In this document: positions 1 to 10,369 of the stretch, one piece after another
How positions within the stretch are numbered: the first letter of the stretch is position 1
Layout of the letters: every line of letters begins with the position of its first letter
Source: Panicum virgatum
Lineage: Eukaryota; Streptophyta; Magnoliopsida; Poales; Poaceae
Direction of reading: 5' to 3'
DNA: 64,000 nucleotides
NCBI RefSeq assembly: GCF_016808335.1
Contig: NC_053142.1
Span: 50,091,992 to 50,155,991 of the forward strand
Position numbers and translations under genes: made by a program
The notes under the pieces: generated by a model
What the model saw: the letters and a program-made list of their open reading frames with translations, nothing else
Told to the model about the DNA's origin: nothing
Databases searched by the model: none

Positions 1-69
1 GACTTCCGGAAAAGAAGTTGCAACTTGTTGGTATGAGTATCTTATTAAGCCCTGGGCCGGGGTGTCACA
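1..69 (-). repeat. Probable end of a Gypsy-type LTR
   Basis: The segment ends in a ggccggggtgtcaca string. Read on the minus strand this is the TGTGACACC start typical of many grass Gypsy LTRs, and a similar TGTGACACC start is seen at 63783. No polypurine tract follows on the right, so this would be the outer edge of a 5' or solo LTR next to host DNA. The rest lies outside the window, so no target duplication can be tested. Confidence 0.35.
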
Positions 70-1285
70 ATTTTACGCTTCCATTTTTCTGTTTTTGATG
101 AAGTATTTCTCATTGTATCCAGGTTAATGAACGTATTATTGAGACAGCGGGTATCTTGTATGATTGTGATTATGATTGTGATTTATCTTTGAAAAAACAT
201 TATAATTTCTTCCGTAGTCACGGACACCTTCTTTGGGAAGTGTCTCAAATCGACACTTAGGGTTGGAGTTCATGGAAACTTGCAACAGCTATCAAGATTG
301 TATGCTGCCCCTATGTTACAACAACTGAATATGAAGAGGTAAATATTTTGTAGATGTGTTCCTGACTTGCTGTGCATTTTATGCAGACTTGTCATTCAAT
401 TATTTAGCAAAAACTTGTTTTTTCTCGGATGTTTACAATGGAGGTGCTGACAAAGTTGTTGGATGATTCTGCTAAATACGATGGCAAGATTTTGAAGCGG
501 ACCTGCCTGAAGGTCTATGGAGAAATGATCCGTGCCCACAATATGAAGGCTAATGCACTAGAACATATGAAGTTATTGGTCAGGGAAGCTAAAGAAGCTT
601 ATGAAGCTAAATAAGCTAAAAAGACATATGAAGCTGAACAAGCTACAAAGACACATGAAGCTGATCAAGAGGAAAGCCTGTGCATCCACATAAGTCACAT
701 AAGTCGACTGAGAGAAGAGTACCAGATACTGAAGCTGCCATCCAAGAGATCAAGGAAGAAGTTGTCAATGGGGTGCCTGGGAATCCACACAAGTCACCTG
801 ACCTGAGGGAGCAGTGACGGGCCTTCCATTCCAGTAGGTCGGGTGGCCGCCCTACCTAGAGCCGGCGAAATCCTATACCCCCGACTCCTCACCCGAGCTC
901 CGCATGTCCGCAAGGTTGAAGACGAACGAAGGGGTATGGGCTACTGGACCAGTAACTTGGGCCACTGCTTGGGCAAGCCTTAAGGCTGAAAGGTAAGGCC
1001 CATTTCTCTGCCGCGGCGCGCACGATTCTCATTTGTTCGGCGGCCCCTCTTCGTTCTTGCAAATCCCTAACGATGGATCTAGATGGCTGGAACTGAGGTC
1101 GCGGCGCCGGCGAGACTTGTCGCGAAACTGGTTTTGCGGTCGACCGCGCGGAGGGCTCGCAGCGGTCGACGCGTGGCGCATGGTTGCACCGGACGCCCGA
1201 CAGCTAGCCGTATGTTGTTCGCTTTTCGCCTTCCCTACATGGCTGCCAGTTTCATCTTTCCTTTTTCCCCTTCCTAGCTTCCTCT
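70..1285. other. Unassigned region with a short ORF (429-614)
   Basis: No gene is recognised here. A 61-codon ORF at 429-614 (+) ends in a Glu/Ala/Lys-rich helix. Just past its stop the DNA keeps repeating the pattern (YEAK, YEAE, HEAD-like units to about 680), so the ORF may be the remnant of a longer coiled-coil coding sequence broken by a TAA. The part from 780 to 1285 is GC-rich and shows only short overlapping ORFs on both strands. It could be a decayed transposon-borne gene, but I see no diagnostic motif. Confidence 0.3.
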
Positions 1286-1620
1286 GGTCCGTTTGGTTCA
1301 CGCTAGGAATAGTAGCATGCTAGTAATAATAATATTTTGACCGCTAATTACGATGTCAAACAAAGTCAGTTTACAAAACTAACTTCATAACCCTCGCACT
1401 AGTAACCCTGAAGAATCTAATGAGAATTTTGACTGCGTGATTACTGTAGTATCACTGTAGCCAATCATCGATTAATTACCGTCATTAGGTTCGTCGCGAA
1501 AAGTTACATCCATTCCTGAATTTTTTTTGCAAATAGACTTCATTTAGTACTCCATGCATACGAGATTTTTTTTCTCGGCTTGCGTGCGCTAAGCAAACTG
1601 GAATGGAACCAAACAGGGCT
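1286..1620. mobile_element. MITE (GTTTGGTT-type termini)
   Basis: The ends are imperfect inverted repeats: ggtccgtttggttc on the left and gaaccaaacagggc on the right. The AT-rich interior shares the phrase atagacttcatttagtact with the element at 6823-7276, so the two belong to related non-autonomous families. No ORF lies inside. Boundaries are approximate because no clear target duplication was found. Confidence 0.5.
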
Positions 1621-4020
1621 CGCTCTCCGCTGGATCCATCACTCCTGGCGAGGTGGCACTGGCACGAGCACTTCAGCAGTAGCACGGCCGGCCGGCTGGA
1701 GAAGCACGGGCGAGCGCTCGCGCCCTCTCCGCCGGCGCAGCAGGTGGGCAAGCACTGCCGAGAGCAGCAGCAGCCTTCGGCTTCATCGTCGACGTCCAGA
1801 CATGGTCGGGAGCGGAGGCGTTCATCTCCATCGTCAGCACACGGGGCTCGCCCAGTAGCAGCAGGCCGGCAGCTATGCCTCCTTCGTCAAGGGAGCAGGC
1901 GAGCAGCAGCTTGCAGCTCCTGCGGACGGCGCACGGTGGGGAGAGGCGGCGCATCTGCCCATATTTTTTCTTTCTTTTGCTATATTTTTTTTAGTTTTAA
2001 AAAATATTTTTTCTTATTTTTGGCAAAATTTTGCTTGAAACTTTTCTTTTGCTAACTTTCATATGTTAAAATTTTTGTCTTCAACTTTTTATTTGTTCCA
2101 CATTTTCTGTTGATTTGATTTTTTTATCAAAAAAAAAATTGTGTCCAAATTTTTATCTCTGAGATCTCTGTTCATATTCTTGTGCTTATATTTTTTTAAT
2201 CTACCTAACTTTTTCTTGTTCAAAAATTTTCTAGACTTTTCTTTAGAAAATTTTTCTCAAAATATTATCTTCCATTTTTTATGGAATCTTTCTGTTCAAT
2301 TTTTTTTGTTTCAAATCTTTGTTGCAAATTTTTATATAGAAACTGATTTAGATTGTTTGAGTGAAGTGTGGCCGTGCGGGAGAGCCAGACACGATAACGT
2401 GAGGTGGCTTGAGACGCAGCGAAGCTTATAAAAGAAAACGAATAGGTGCAGATGCTTCGTGGTCGGAAATCGACCGGATGGATGGTAATTTCCGGGCGAC
2501 CGTAATTTAGGCGGCCCCGAGACTTGTTAGCATGGTCCCGACGGACGCAGCTATGCGTCACTTCAGGGGATAATAGAAACAGTTATCGCCTGAAGAAGCA
2601 TGCACGGCCGCCCAGGTATAGTGGATTGATTTGTTGCTGGCAACAGGTTCAGGATGTTAGTTGGTTGGCAGCGGCTCATACGCAAGTGGATAGTACAACA
2701 TGAACGCGTGAGAGCATATAAAAGAATACGGATGCATGCATGTACTTGTAGATAAAATCTATGCAAAAAGAGTTCATACTAAAAAAAATCTATAAATCTT
2801 AAATTATGCATTAAAAAAATCTATAATCCGTGGGTCTCGCTCGTGTGCAGAGTTGGTGCGAAGGGGCTACAGTTCGATCATCAGCAATGTCCAGCCGAAG
2901 CAGCGTGTCACACACAGAGAGAGTTGTGTGTGAGAGAGGTTTCCAGCACGGCCTGAACAAACAGTTGGGTTCCTCTCCATCAAGAAGACAGCTGTGTTGG
3001 TCGCTTCGAAGCGTTAGTTTTCGAACATATTTTGGTCGTTTTCGCCGACCAAAATTTCCTACAGGCAAACCGTATGCACTGACTTCAGTGACTTGGTTTC
3101 TGAGAAGGATGAACAAATAGTGTCCACACACTAGTGCTTCCCAAGTCCTTCCACAAGGTGAGAAAATTATACTGAACGACTACATGCCGACCGCCACCTG
3201 TGTAATGCTGATGGAGAGACAGTTCTGAGCGCATCGAACCCACAAAACTACTAACCCAAACAGCAGTGGGGGGCAGTACTAGATTACTCAATCACCTAAT
3301 TCTTGATTCGATAGCGACGCGCGGTCGACATCAGTGTCAAACAAGTGTAAGCTAGCTGTGGCATTTTGTAGAGCTAGCTCTTGGAGTATCATCATGGTCA
3401 GTTTGGATACTATGTTCATGCATGGAAGACACATGCAACTAAGAAAAGGATGCTCATCAATAAAACTAAGCATGGCGTGCCATTCTGAGAAATTCATAGG
3501 CCATCTGTCCAGTCAGGGATCGGAGTTCAGACTTTGAGCAATAGAAAGCTAATAAGCTATGCTTCTTTTGAAGCAAGACAATTCGTTCCCATTTCAGCGC
3601 TGTTCTGGTGAACCGATAGCAAGAATAATCGATTTCTATAAACAAAAAAAAAATCCTAAAAATTGAAGAAGAAAAAAAAACTCTCGACAGGGCTTCCTGC
3701 CCGCTGTGGCTAAAATAATCCCATGACGAATTAGAATTGGGGCACCAACCACCAGCCAGCTACTAGTGTCCTCTCACCCAAGCCAGAAATGTGCAGGTGG
3801 TGGCATACGCGCCTGTCCACCTCTCCAGTGTCTTGGTCTTGCTCCCTTCGTGCAGGCATGTGGCTGGCTACGTGAGCCGCCGGAAAGCGCGCGACAGGGT
3901 ATATACGTGCTCGGCATGCATGGCGTCCGTCCATCGACCCCCCAGCAAACGTGCAGCAACTTCACGCACTCACGCCCCGGTCAAAGGTTGACAGGTTTAG
4001 CAGAACCCCTAGCTACCACG
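1621..4020. other. Intergenic, no gene seen
   Basis: A GC-rich block (1621-1960) is followed by T-rich DNA (1960-2340) and mixed sequence. ORFs in the GC-rich block are open on both strands and have no recognisable domain, so they are treated as composition effects. No RNA gene or repeat boundary could be supported. Confidence 0.4.
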
Positions 4021-4310
4021 CCACGATCATATAGTTGACTGTCGGCGCATCCGTTTACTTTCTGCTGCTTCATTCAGACCAAACTGAATTCCCATATCAG
4101 TGGCATTTTCACCTCCAAGCTAGCTTTCACATAGCAGTCAGAAGACTGCAGTGGTGGCAAAAAGTAACCATCTACCACGATCATATAGTTGACTGTCGGC
4201 GCATCCGTTTACTTTCTGCTGCTTCATTCAGACCAAACTGAACGCCCAGATCAGTGACATTTTCACCTCCAAGCTTTCGCATAGCAGTCAGAAGACAGCG
4301 GTGGAGTATA
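4021..4310. repeat. Tandem duplication, period 154 bp
   Basis: The unit starting ccacgatcatatagttgact at 4021 is repeated from 4175 with a few substitutions and small gaps. It is a direct head-to-tail duplication of non-coding DNA. Both copies include the segments gcatccgtttactttctgct and cattttcacctccaagct. No coding content is seen. Confidence 0.85.
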
Positions 4311-5724
4311 TAATACAGCAGAGTTCAGCGGGACAGATTTACGTTCAGCGCTGCTCGCATGCATTCTGTCGCCCTCCCAACTTGCTCTTCTGCACATGCG
4401 CGATGCATGATCCTAGCTAACAGTAAGGATCAGTACGCGTGAGTCAGCTTGCAGCAGGAACGCTCGCTCGATCTTATCATGCCTTTTCAGCTTCCGGTTG
4501 GAGGCTCCTTCGTTCGTTTGCGTACGGTAGCCGTAGCAGAGCAAACCAAGCCCAGTAAGGTTTCAGCTTGCGACGACAAGCAGAGAGACACTGTTTCCGG
4601 CCTGATGCCACGCCATGCCTCGGCTTTCTGGAGGATTCCGCCGTAGTTTGCGACCTACCATCCCCCAGCAGATGGTTCGGTTCGGTCACAAGCTACAGAA
4701 CCACGAACCGGAGGGAGGAAAGGTGCTGGGCACGTGCAGCGCTGGGCGCTGGGCGCTGGGCGCTGGGCGCTTAGTTTAGGCTTGGTTGGTGCGTACGGGA
4801 AGCAAAGCGGGAGGCTGATGAGGTGTCGCCGGCTCGCCGCGCATATCCCTTCCCTTTCCCTTGAGGGTCACTGGCCGGATCGGCCGGGGAATATCGGGGT
4901 GCTTAACCGCCACCTAATGATCGGCCGCCATGAGGGCAGAGCACACTGCACACTGTATCGGCAATCAGGCAGGCAGCTTTATCCTGGTCTCCTCGTCGTC
5001 CCTATCTTGTGCGATCACATCCCTTCCGTGACGTGCCCTCCTAGAGGATTTGCACGCGCCCGATCGATCCGTGGTTATCCGCCCGCCGTAGGGCACCTTA
5101 CCTGCTTTATGTCTCTTTGGTTTTGTGGTGGAGGGTGGAAAGGCTACGGTTACTGGATCACCCGCTTCTTGCAGGGGGTGTGAGTGTGGCACCTACGTCG
5201 GCCCTTTGTCTTGCGGGAGCGTGATTTTCTTTTGCGGTTTTTATTTCTGGTGATTTGGTCTCTAAATCAGTTTAGATCCTCATCGCGACACGACGTTGGT
5301 TTGACTTTGCTATATAAATGACCCGTCAGCCTCCACCAGAAATCTCTTTCTTGCGGCATTCTTGCTGCTATATGCCGCTGCCGTAGCCTTCACCATCCAC
5401 AGTGTCGGCGTGCATTGGCGAACGAAAGAGAGATTTCCGGAACCCTTCGCCTTTAGAATGCTCCAACAAAAGATGACGATTAAAATTTTTGGAAGCACTT
5501 CGGGCGATTGCTCAAGATCTTCACCAGACGTGTCTTCCGCCCAACTCCACCGCCTCACGGGTCAACCGCCTTCGTCATCTACGGCATAGGCGGCTCCGAT
5601 CCGGCTCGTCGTTGTCAATCTTTCAGCCAAGGCTTAGCACGTATTTTGTGATCCAATATGTTTCTTAAGCATGTATCCAGAGATCTTAGCTATGCTGTCT
5701 GATATGTTAGATCCATACATGCTA
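4311..5724. other. Intergenic with a short heptamer array
   Basis: At about 4739-4770 the heptamer gctgggc is repeated four to five times, beside a G-box core (CACGTG, about 4730). A TATA-like tatataaat lies near 5310, but the ORF after it (5362-5589) has no recognisable domain. No gene is called here. Confidence 0.35.
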
Positions 5725-5981
5725 CTCCATCCGTTCCAAATTATAAGTCATTTCAAAAATCTTGGAGAATCAAAAATTTTCAAATTTGACCAAATTTATA
5801 TGACAAAATAATAACATTTATGATACCAATTAAGTATCATTAGATTATTTGTTAGTTATATTTTCATAGTTTACCTATTTGATGTCATATTTTTATATTT
5901 CTCTTTATAATTTTGGTCAAACGTTGAGATAGTTTGACTTTTCAAGTTTTTTGGAATGACTTATAATTTGAAACAGGGGAG
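5725..5981. mobile_element. Stowaway-type MITE
   Basis: The termini are inverted repeats beginning CTCCATCCGTTCCAAATTA on the left and, read inward from the right, CTCCCCTGTTTCAAATTA. A TA dinucleotide sits on both sides (5723-5724 and 5982-5983), as expected for Tc1/mariner-related Stowaway elements. The element is AT-rich, non-coding and about 257 bp long. Confidence 0.85.
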
Positions 5982-6822
5982 TAGTTCTTATATTATATTA
6001 ATCATGATTTATTTCATGCGAAGTTTAATATTGCGATTGTCTATTTTGTGAACATGCTCCAGCTCGAAAACTCGCGTGCGCGCTGCGTTGAACGCCGACG
6101 CCGACGCATTGCCATAGCGAAACTGAAACTCGTACGCCTAGCGAATTCGGCAGCGCCAGCCGCTTAATAAAAACCCGCCACATTGCTTAAAAAAGAAAAA
6201 GAAAACCCGCCACGGCCACGTGACGCCCACCCTCTGCTAGTGTAGGGTAGTGTTCAATCCTCCCAGCCTTGGCCGTTTTGACCAGATTCCCCGTACGTAC
6301 ACTCACTGCTTCCTTCCTGTTGGATTCGCTGCGCCACCAGCGGCGGGGCAGGCCCGGCCGCACGTGCGCCCGGGGAACACGTGTCAGAGAGCATCGTCGC
6401 CGCTCCGCTCCGGTAGGCGGTCGCGGCGGGCCAAGGCACCGCCGCGCTCCCCCACCTCACGTGCCCTGCCGACGTCCGCCGCGGCCTGCTGCTCCTCGCC
6501 ACCCGCGCGCTCGGCAGCCGGCACGTGCCCGGTCTCGCTCCAGCCGAAAGGATCCATCCTGCGCTCGACCGTGACATTGATCTCCCGACGCCATGCCATG
6601 CGGAGCTCGCAGAAGATTCCACAGGAAGCCGCGCAAACGTCTCATCATTCGGAGACGACGAGCACCGGGGCTTGGGTGCCGAGCGAGAACGGCGGAAAGC
6701 TGGCGCGGGGCGACGGTGCCAGGCCAGCGGGGGGCGCGGCAGCCAGGCGTGCTTGGCGCCGCATGATTAGCGATTGACCACGCGGCCGCCCGGCCGGGGT
6801 CCGCGCGATTCGCCGGAAATGA
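5982..6822. other. Intergenic, GC-rich second half
   Basis: A G-box (ccacgtgac, near 6215) precedes a GC-rich block at 6250-6780. Long ORFs occur there on both strands and in several frames, which points to composition rather than coding. No motif or splice-consistent gene could be found. Confidence 0.35.
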
Positions 6823-7276
6823 GGCTGCGTTTAGGCTGGCGCAAAATTTCTTTTGGAATCATACTAATTTGAAGTCTATTTACAAAACTTTTTGTACAGA
6901 TAAGTTGTAAATCACGAGACGAATCTAATGATGCTAATTAATCCATGATTAATCAATAATTAGTGTGTTGCAAATTATGAATTAAGTAGATTTATTAGAT
7001 TCGTCTTGCGATTTACAGCCCATCTATGTACTCCCTTCGTCCCAGAATATAAGCATTCCTAACTATGTTTATAGATGTCCAGGTTCATAGCATCTCTGAT
7101 GTATCTAGACAATTACTTGTCCAGGTACATAAAAGATGCAATGAATCTGGTACATAGCTAGAAATGCTTATATTCTGGGACTGAGGGAGTAAAAAGTTTT
7201 GTAAATAGACTTCATTTAGTACTCTATGCATGTGTCGAAACATTTGGGGTTTATGGGGTGGGAACTAAACAGGGCC
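6823..7276. mobile_element. Tourist-like MITE with a Stowaway nested inside
   Basis: The left end reads ggctgcgtttagg and the right end ctaaacagggcc, inverted forms of the common grass GGCCCTGTTTAG terminus. The flanks are tga and tta, an imperfect 3-bp duplication of the PIF/Harbinger type. Its interior is interrupted by the Stowaway element at 7031-7189, so this is the older of the two. Confidence 0.65.
7031..7189. mobile_element. Stowaway-type MITE (159 bp)
   Basis: The termini are CTCCCTTCGTCCCAGAATA on the left and the inverted CTCCCTCAGTCCCAGAATA on the right. TA target dinucleotides lie at 7029-7030 and 7190-7191. The element is inserted inside the Tourist-like MITE at 6823-7276. Confidence 0.9.
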
Positions 7277-7500
7277 TTAGTTTCTAAAAAAGTTTGCGCG
7301 GTACCCGTTATATCGAATTTTCGGACACATACATGAAGCATTAAATACAGTTAAAAAATAATTAATTATATAGTCTAACTGATTCCTACGAAATGAATCT
7401 AATGATACTAATTAATTCATAATTAGACATTAATTGTCAAATAATACCAAAATATACTACAGTAGCCAAATACAAATTTTTTTACCAACTAAACACCCCA
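7277..7500. mobile_element. Second GGCC..TTTAG-family MITE, abutting the first
   Basis: This segment contains the phrases gaattttcggacacatacatg and catgaagcattaaatacagtt, which recur in slightly different form at 33855-33900 inside another family member. It ends in ccaactaaacacccc, the inverted form of the family terminus. It directly abuts the element ending at 7276, so the two may share termini. Boundaries are approximate. Confidence 0.5.
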
Positions 7501-7859
7501 TGCGAAATCGCCGGCCACAGCGGAGGCCGGCGCCGGACAAAGGGGGGCGCGCCCACATCGACCCCGCCGTGCCTCCCCTCTCGCTTCCTTGCTTCCCCTG
7601 CGCAACGCATAAAGCCCCCGACCGTGCCCCCCTCCTTTAATGAGTAGTATGGGTGCGCAAGCTGACCGAGAGTCCGCAATCAAGCTAAACGCTGGAGGAG
7701 AGAGAGGAGAGGATAGAAAAAAGAAGCTGACTGCAAGCTTGCAGTCAGCTCCGACACAAAAACTAAAACGACTTTGCTAGAAAGATAAATAGATCTTACA
7801 TTAATAATGATGAACTAACTACTATTCCATGTCTTTGGGGCCAGCGGCTCTGAGAGTTG

Positions 7860-8470
7860 TGTTGACGATCAAAATTGACATTAGACAATACACACCGATC
7901 TGACCGGTACGCCCTAGCGGCCTGACCGGTCAGACGCCGTAGTCGGTCCAGCAGCAGCCGACCGGTCTGACCGGTCCAAGTGGAATCCGAGTACAATTAG
8001 GGATTTTAATAGATTTAGATATTGTAATAGGATTTCTTGCGGGATAAGTCCACCCCACCCTATAAATATAAAGGGTCACGGCCGATTAGGGAATCCAATC
8101 GATCAAATTAATACAACTTTTATCTTTTTACTTTCTTTTTGCCCTAGCTTTTTCCCATCTACTATCTGTTGTTCCTCCTTCGTCTCTACGTCGATTGAGG
8201 GCGTTCTAGGTGGCCTGCCAACCCTAGAACAACCCTGCGTGCGCCTGCCCCGACGGGTCCTTCCCGAGCGACGTTCGTTGGTCTCGCCGCCGGCCTGCCC
8301 GGCGACAACCGGTCTGACTGGTATACCCGACCGGTCTGACCGGTCTGAACATCGGCGCTGCATCGTGCCGTGGCTCGCTGTGCGTAGTGTTTTCGTATGT
8401 TGGCCTAGTTGTGCGCGCGCAAGTTTCACGACGACGACGGCGTTCGACAGGACCGGCCGGAAAGTTCGTT
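7860..8470 (+). repeat. LTR-like fragment, probably Gypsy
   Basis: The segment begins tgttgacgatcaaaattgac and carries repeated palindromic ACCGGT/CTGACCGGT motifs near 7890-7970 and again near 8308-8350. Between them lies a TATA box (tataaatata, 8061-8070) with T-rich leader-like DNA after it. This layout matches the U3-R-U5 pattern of grass Gypsy LTRs. No internal gag-pol sequence is attached, so it is a solo or truncated LTR. The right boundary is not resolved. Confidence 0.5.
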
Positions 8471-10082
8471 GCTCCGATCCACTACACCATGTCTTGGGGG
8501 CTAGCGGCTCTAGCTGTGGACTGTGATGTTCGTGCTACTCGTCTTCCACACATGCATCCATTTTGAGATGCCAAAGCTAGCTATCTGTAGTACTGTACCC
8601 AAATATGGTGCATTTGACGAAAAAAGAGAGTAAATTACGGGAACAGAAACGAAAAGAAACCAAGCTATGGGCCACTGGCTAGAGAATGCATTTGATTGTT
8701 TTGCACCGGCCGGCCGGCGTGGCGACAACACATCAGGCAGCTCCTTAATCCCGGTGCTCTTTGCGTGCCAAGGGACCATGGAAGCAGCCAGTTGCCCCTG
8801 GTCGGCCCTCCTTTTGGTCGCCGCTCTCTTTGACGACGATCCACGGAGGATGCCCTGCCCAGCTTTATCAGCCAGCCCTGTCATCTTTGACCGTTTTGCC
8901 CCGTCGTCCCGGCCCCCCGCCCGTTGGATACGGCAAACTACAAGTCTACAACGGATGACTGCATGCAGCGCAGCGTACGCGTGGTGTGTGATTCACGGCA
9001 CTGTGGATGTCTGTTCTGTTGAGAGGATAAACACGAGGCCTGACCCCTGCGCCACGCGACCATGCATGCATGTTACGTTTCGGACCCAGCATTTGGACTT
9101 TTCCAGTGCTGTCGTTTTCGTCCTCTACGGTCTCTTTGTTTGCCGAGCAGCGACCAGGAAGACATGCACACCCACAAGCGCCTCAAATGGATTATTGCTC
9201 CACCAGCTACGCTAGCAAATTAAGGCCATTTTTTTCTTTTGCCTGAAGCAACATGATCATTGAGCTGAGACGCAAATATCACTTACAATTTACATGGCGC
9301 GCGCGTTCTTTCAAAAAAAAAATCTACATGGCGCCAAGCTACGAAGTAAAAAATCCGAGTAGCCAAGTAGGAACGGTAAAAAATGTTTGGCAAAAAAAAA
9401 AGTGTCAGCCCGCATTTCACTAAGAAGAACGAAAACGGTTGAAGAAATTACACTCTGTTCGTTGCATGCAGTCAACAGAATTTTTCTCTCACACCAAACC
9501 AGCACCAGCCAGTAGGCACCAGTCAGCTAATAATATTTTTCTCTCAAAATAAATCAGCACCAGCCACCGGCCATAGTACAGCGAACATGAGGCAAATGCC
9601 GGAAGCAGGAAGGCCGCGAGTAATGAAGCATGGGCTGTCCAGAGCCAGAGACATCCATGAGGTAGGAAGGAATTGCCATGCATGCGCACACAGGCGCTCA
9701 AGCGCAGAGACATCCATGGGGTAGGAAGGACAGAGAGAGGACACGGACGGCGCCGGCCTTCTTCCCGTTCCCGGCCGGGCCCCTTTGCTTCCAAGGCGGT
9801 CAAGGATAACCGCCCCGGCCGCCCATTGCCGCGCCTCCACATGTAAAACGCCGAGGCCACCACCCGCCGCGGCCGCGCCATACAATACTCTACAGTCTCC
9901 TCTCCTCTCCGCAGCAGGCAAGCAGGCAGCGCCGCAGCGGCGCCACCGCGCGCGCCATGCAAACCCACACACCTCAGCAAACGCAAACGGCCAAAACCAC
10001 TGCAGGGAGGAAGGAGGGCGGAGTCCTGGAGTGAAAGCATCTCTCCTTCTCTCTCCTCTTACATGGCCCCTCGAAACCCACA
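8471..10082. other. Upstream region of the AIL gene
   Basis: No gene is recognised. A short MITE-like segment may lie at about 9451-9590, with ctctgttcg near its left end and cagcgaac near its right end, but this is weak. The GC-rich part from 9780 to 10080 is likely proximal promoter of the downstream AP2 gene. ORFs on the minus strand at 9489-10305 are low-complexity and are not called. Confidence 0.4.
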
Positions 10083-10134
10083 TATAAATATACCGTCGCC
10101 TCGTTGCTCGTGCGCCCTCTCTCTCTCTCTCTCT
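10083..10134 (+). promoter_or_regulatory. TATA box and CT-repeat leader of the AIL gene
   Basis: TATAAATA occupies 10083-10090. A (CT)n tract follows at about 10114-10134, as often seen in grass 5' leaders. Transcription would start near 10115-10120, leaving a 5'UTR of about 250 nt before the ATG at 10370. This is inferred from motif and spacing only. Confidence 0.55.
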
Positions 10135-10369
10135 CCGTGTGTGAGCGTGAGCAGCTAGCTTGGTATGCGGAGCTGCCGTGTCTTCTCCTTCCTCTATTTT
10201 ATCGCCCTCCGCCTCCCCATTCTTCACCTCCCGAGAAATCCCCTCTCCTAGAGCACGGCTCGGTTTCTCACCTCTCCCCCGCGCTCGATCGAGAAAAAAG
10301 CTCACCTCGAGACCCAGGAGTTACCGTCGTCGATTCATTCATCCCCCGTTCTGACCGCGGCCCGGCGTC

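Noticed and set aside
5310..5589. TATA-like motif followed by a 75-codon ORF
   Set aside because: The ORF has no recognisable feature and the motif alone is too common to support a gene.
6250..6777. Overlapping ORFs on both strands in a GC-rich block
   Set aside because: No frame shows a domain, a preferred strand or splice-consistent extension.
9489..10305. Minus-strand ORFs of 183 and 253 codons upstream of the AIL gene
   Set aside because: They run through the TATA box, CT tract and leader of the AIL gene and contain low-complexity sequence only.
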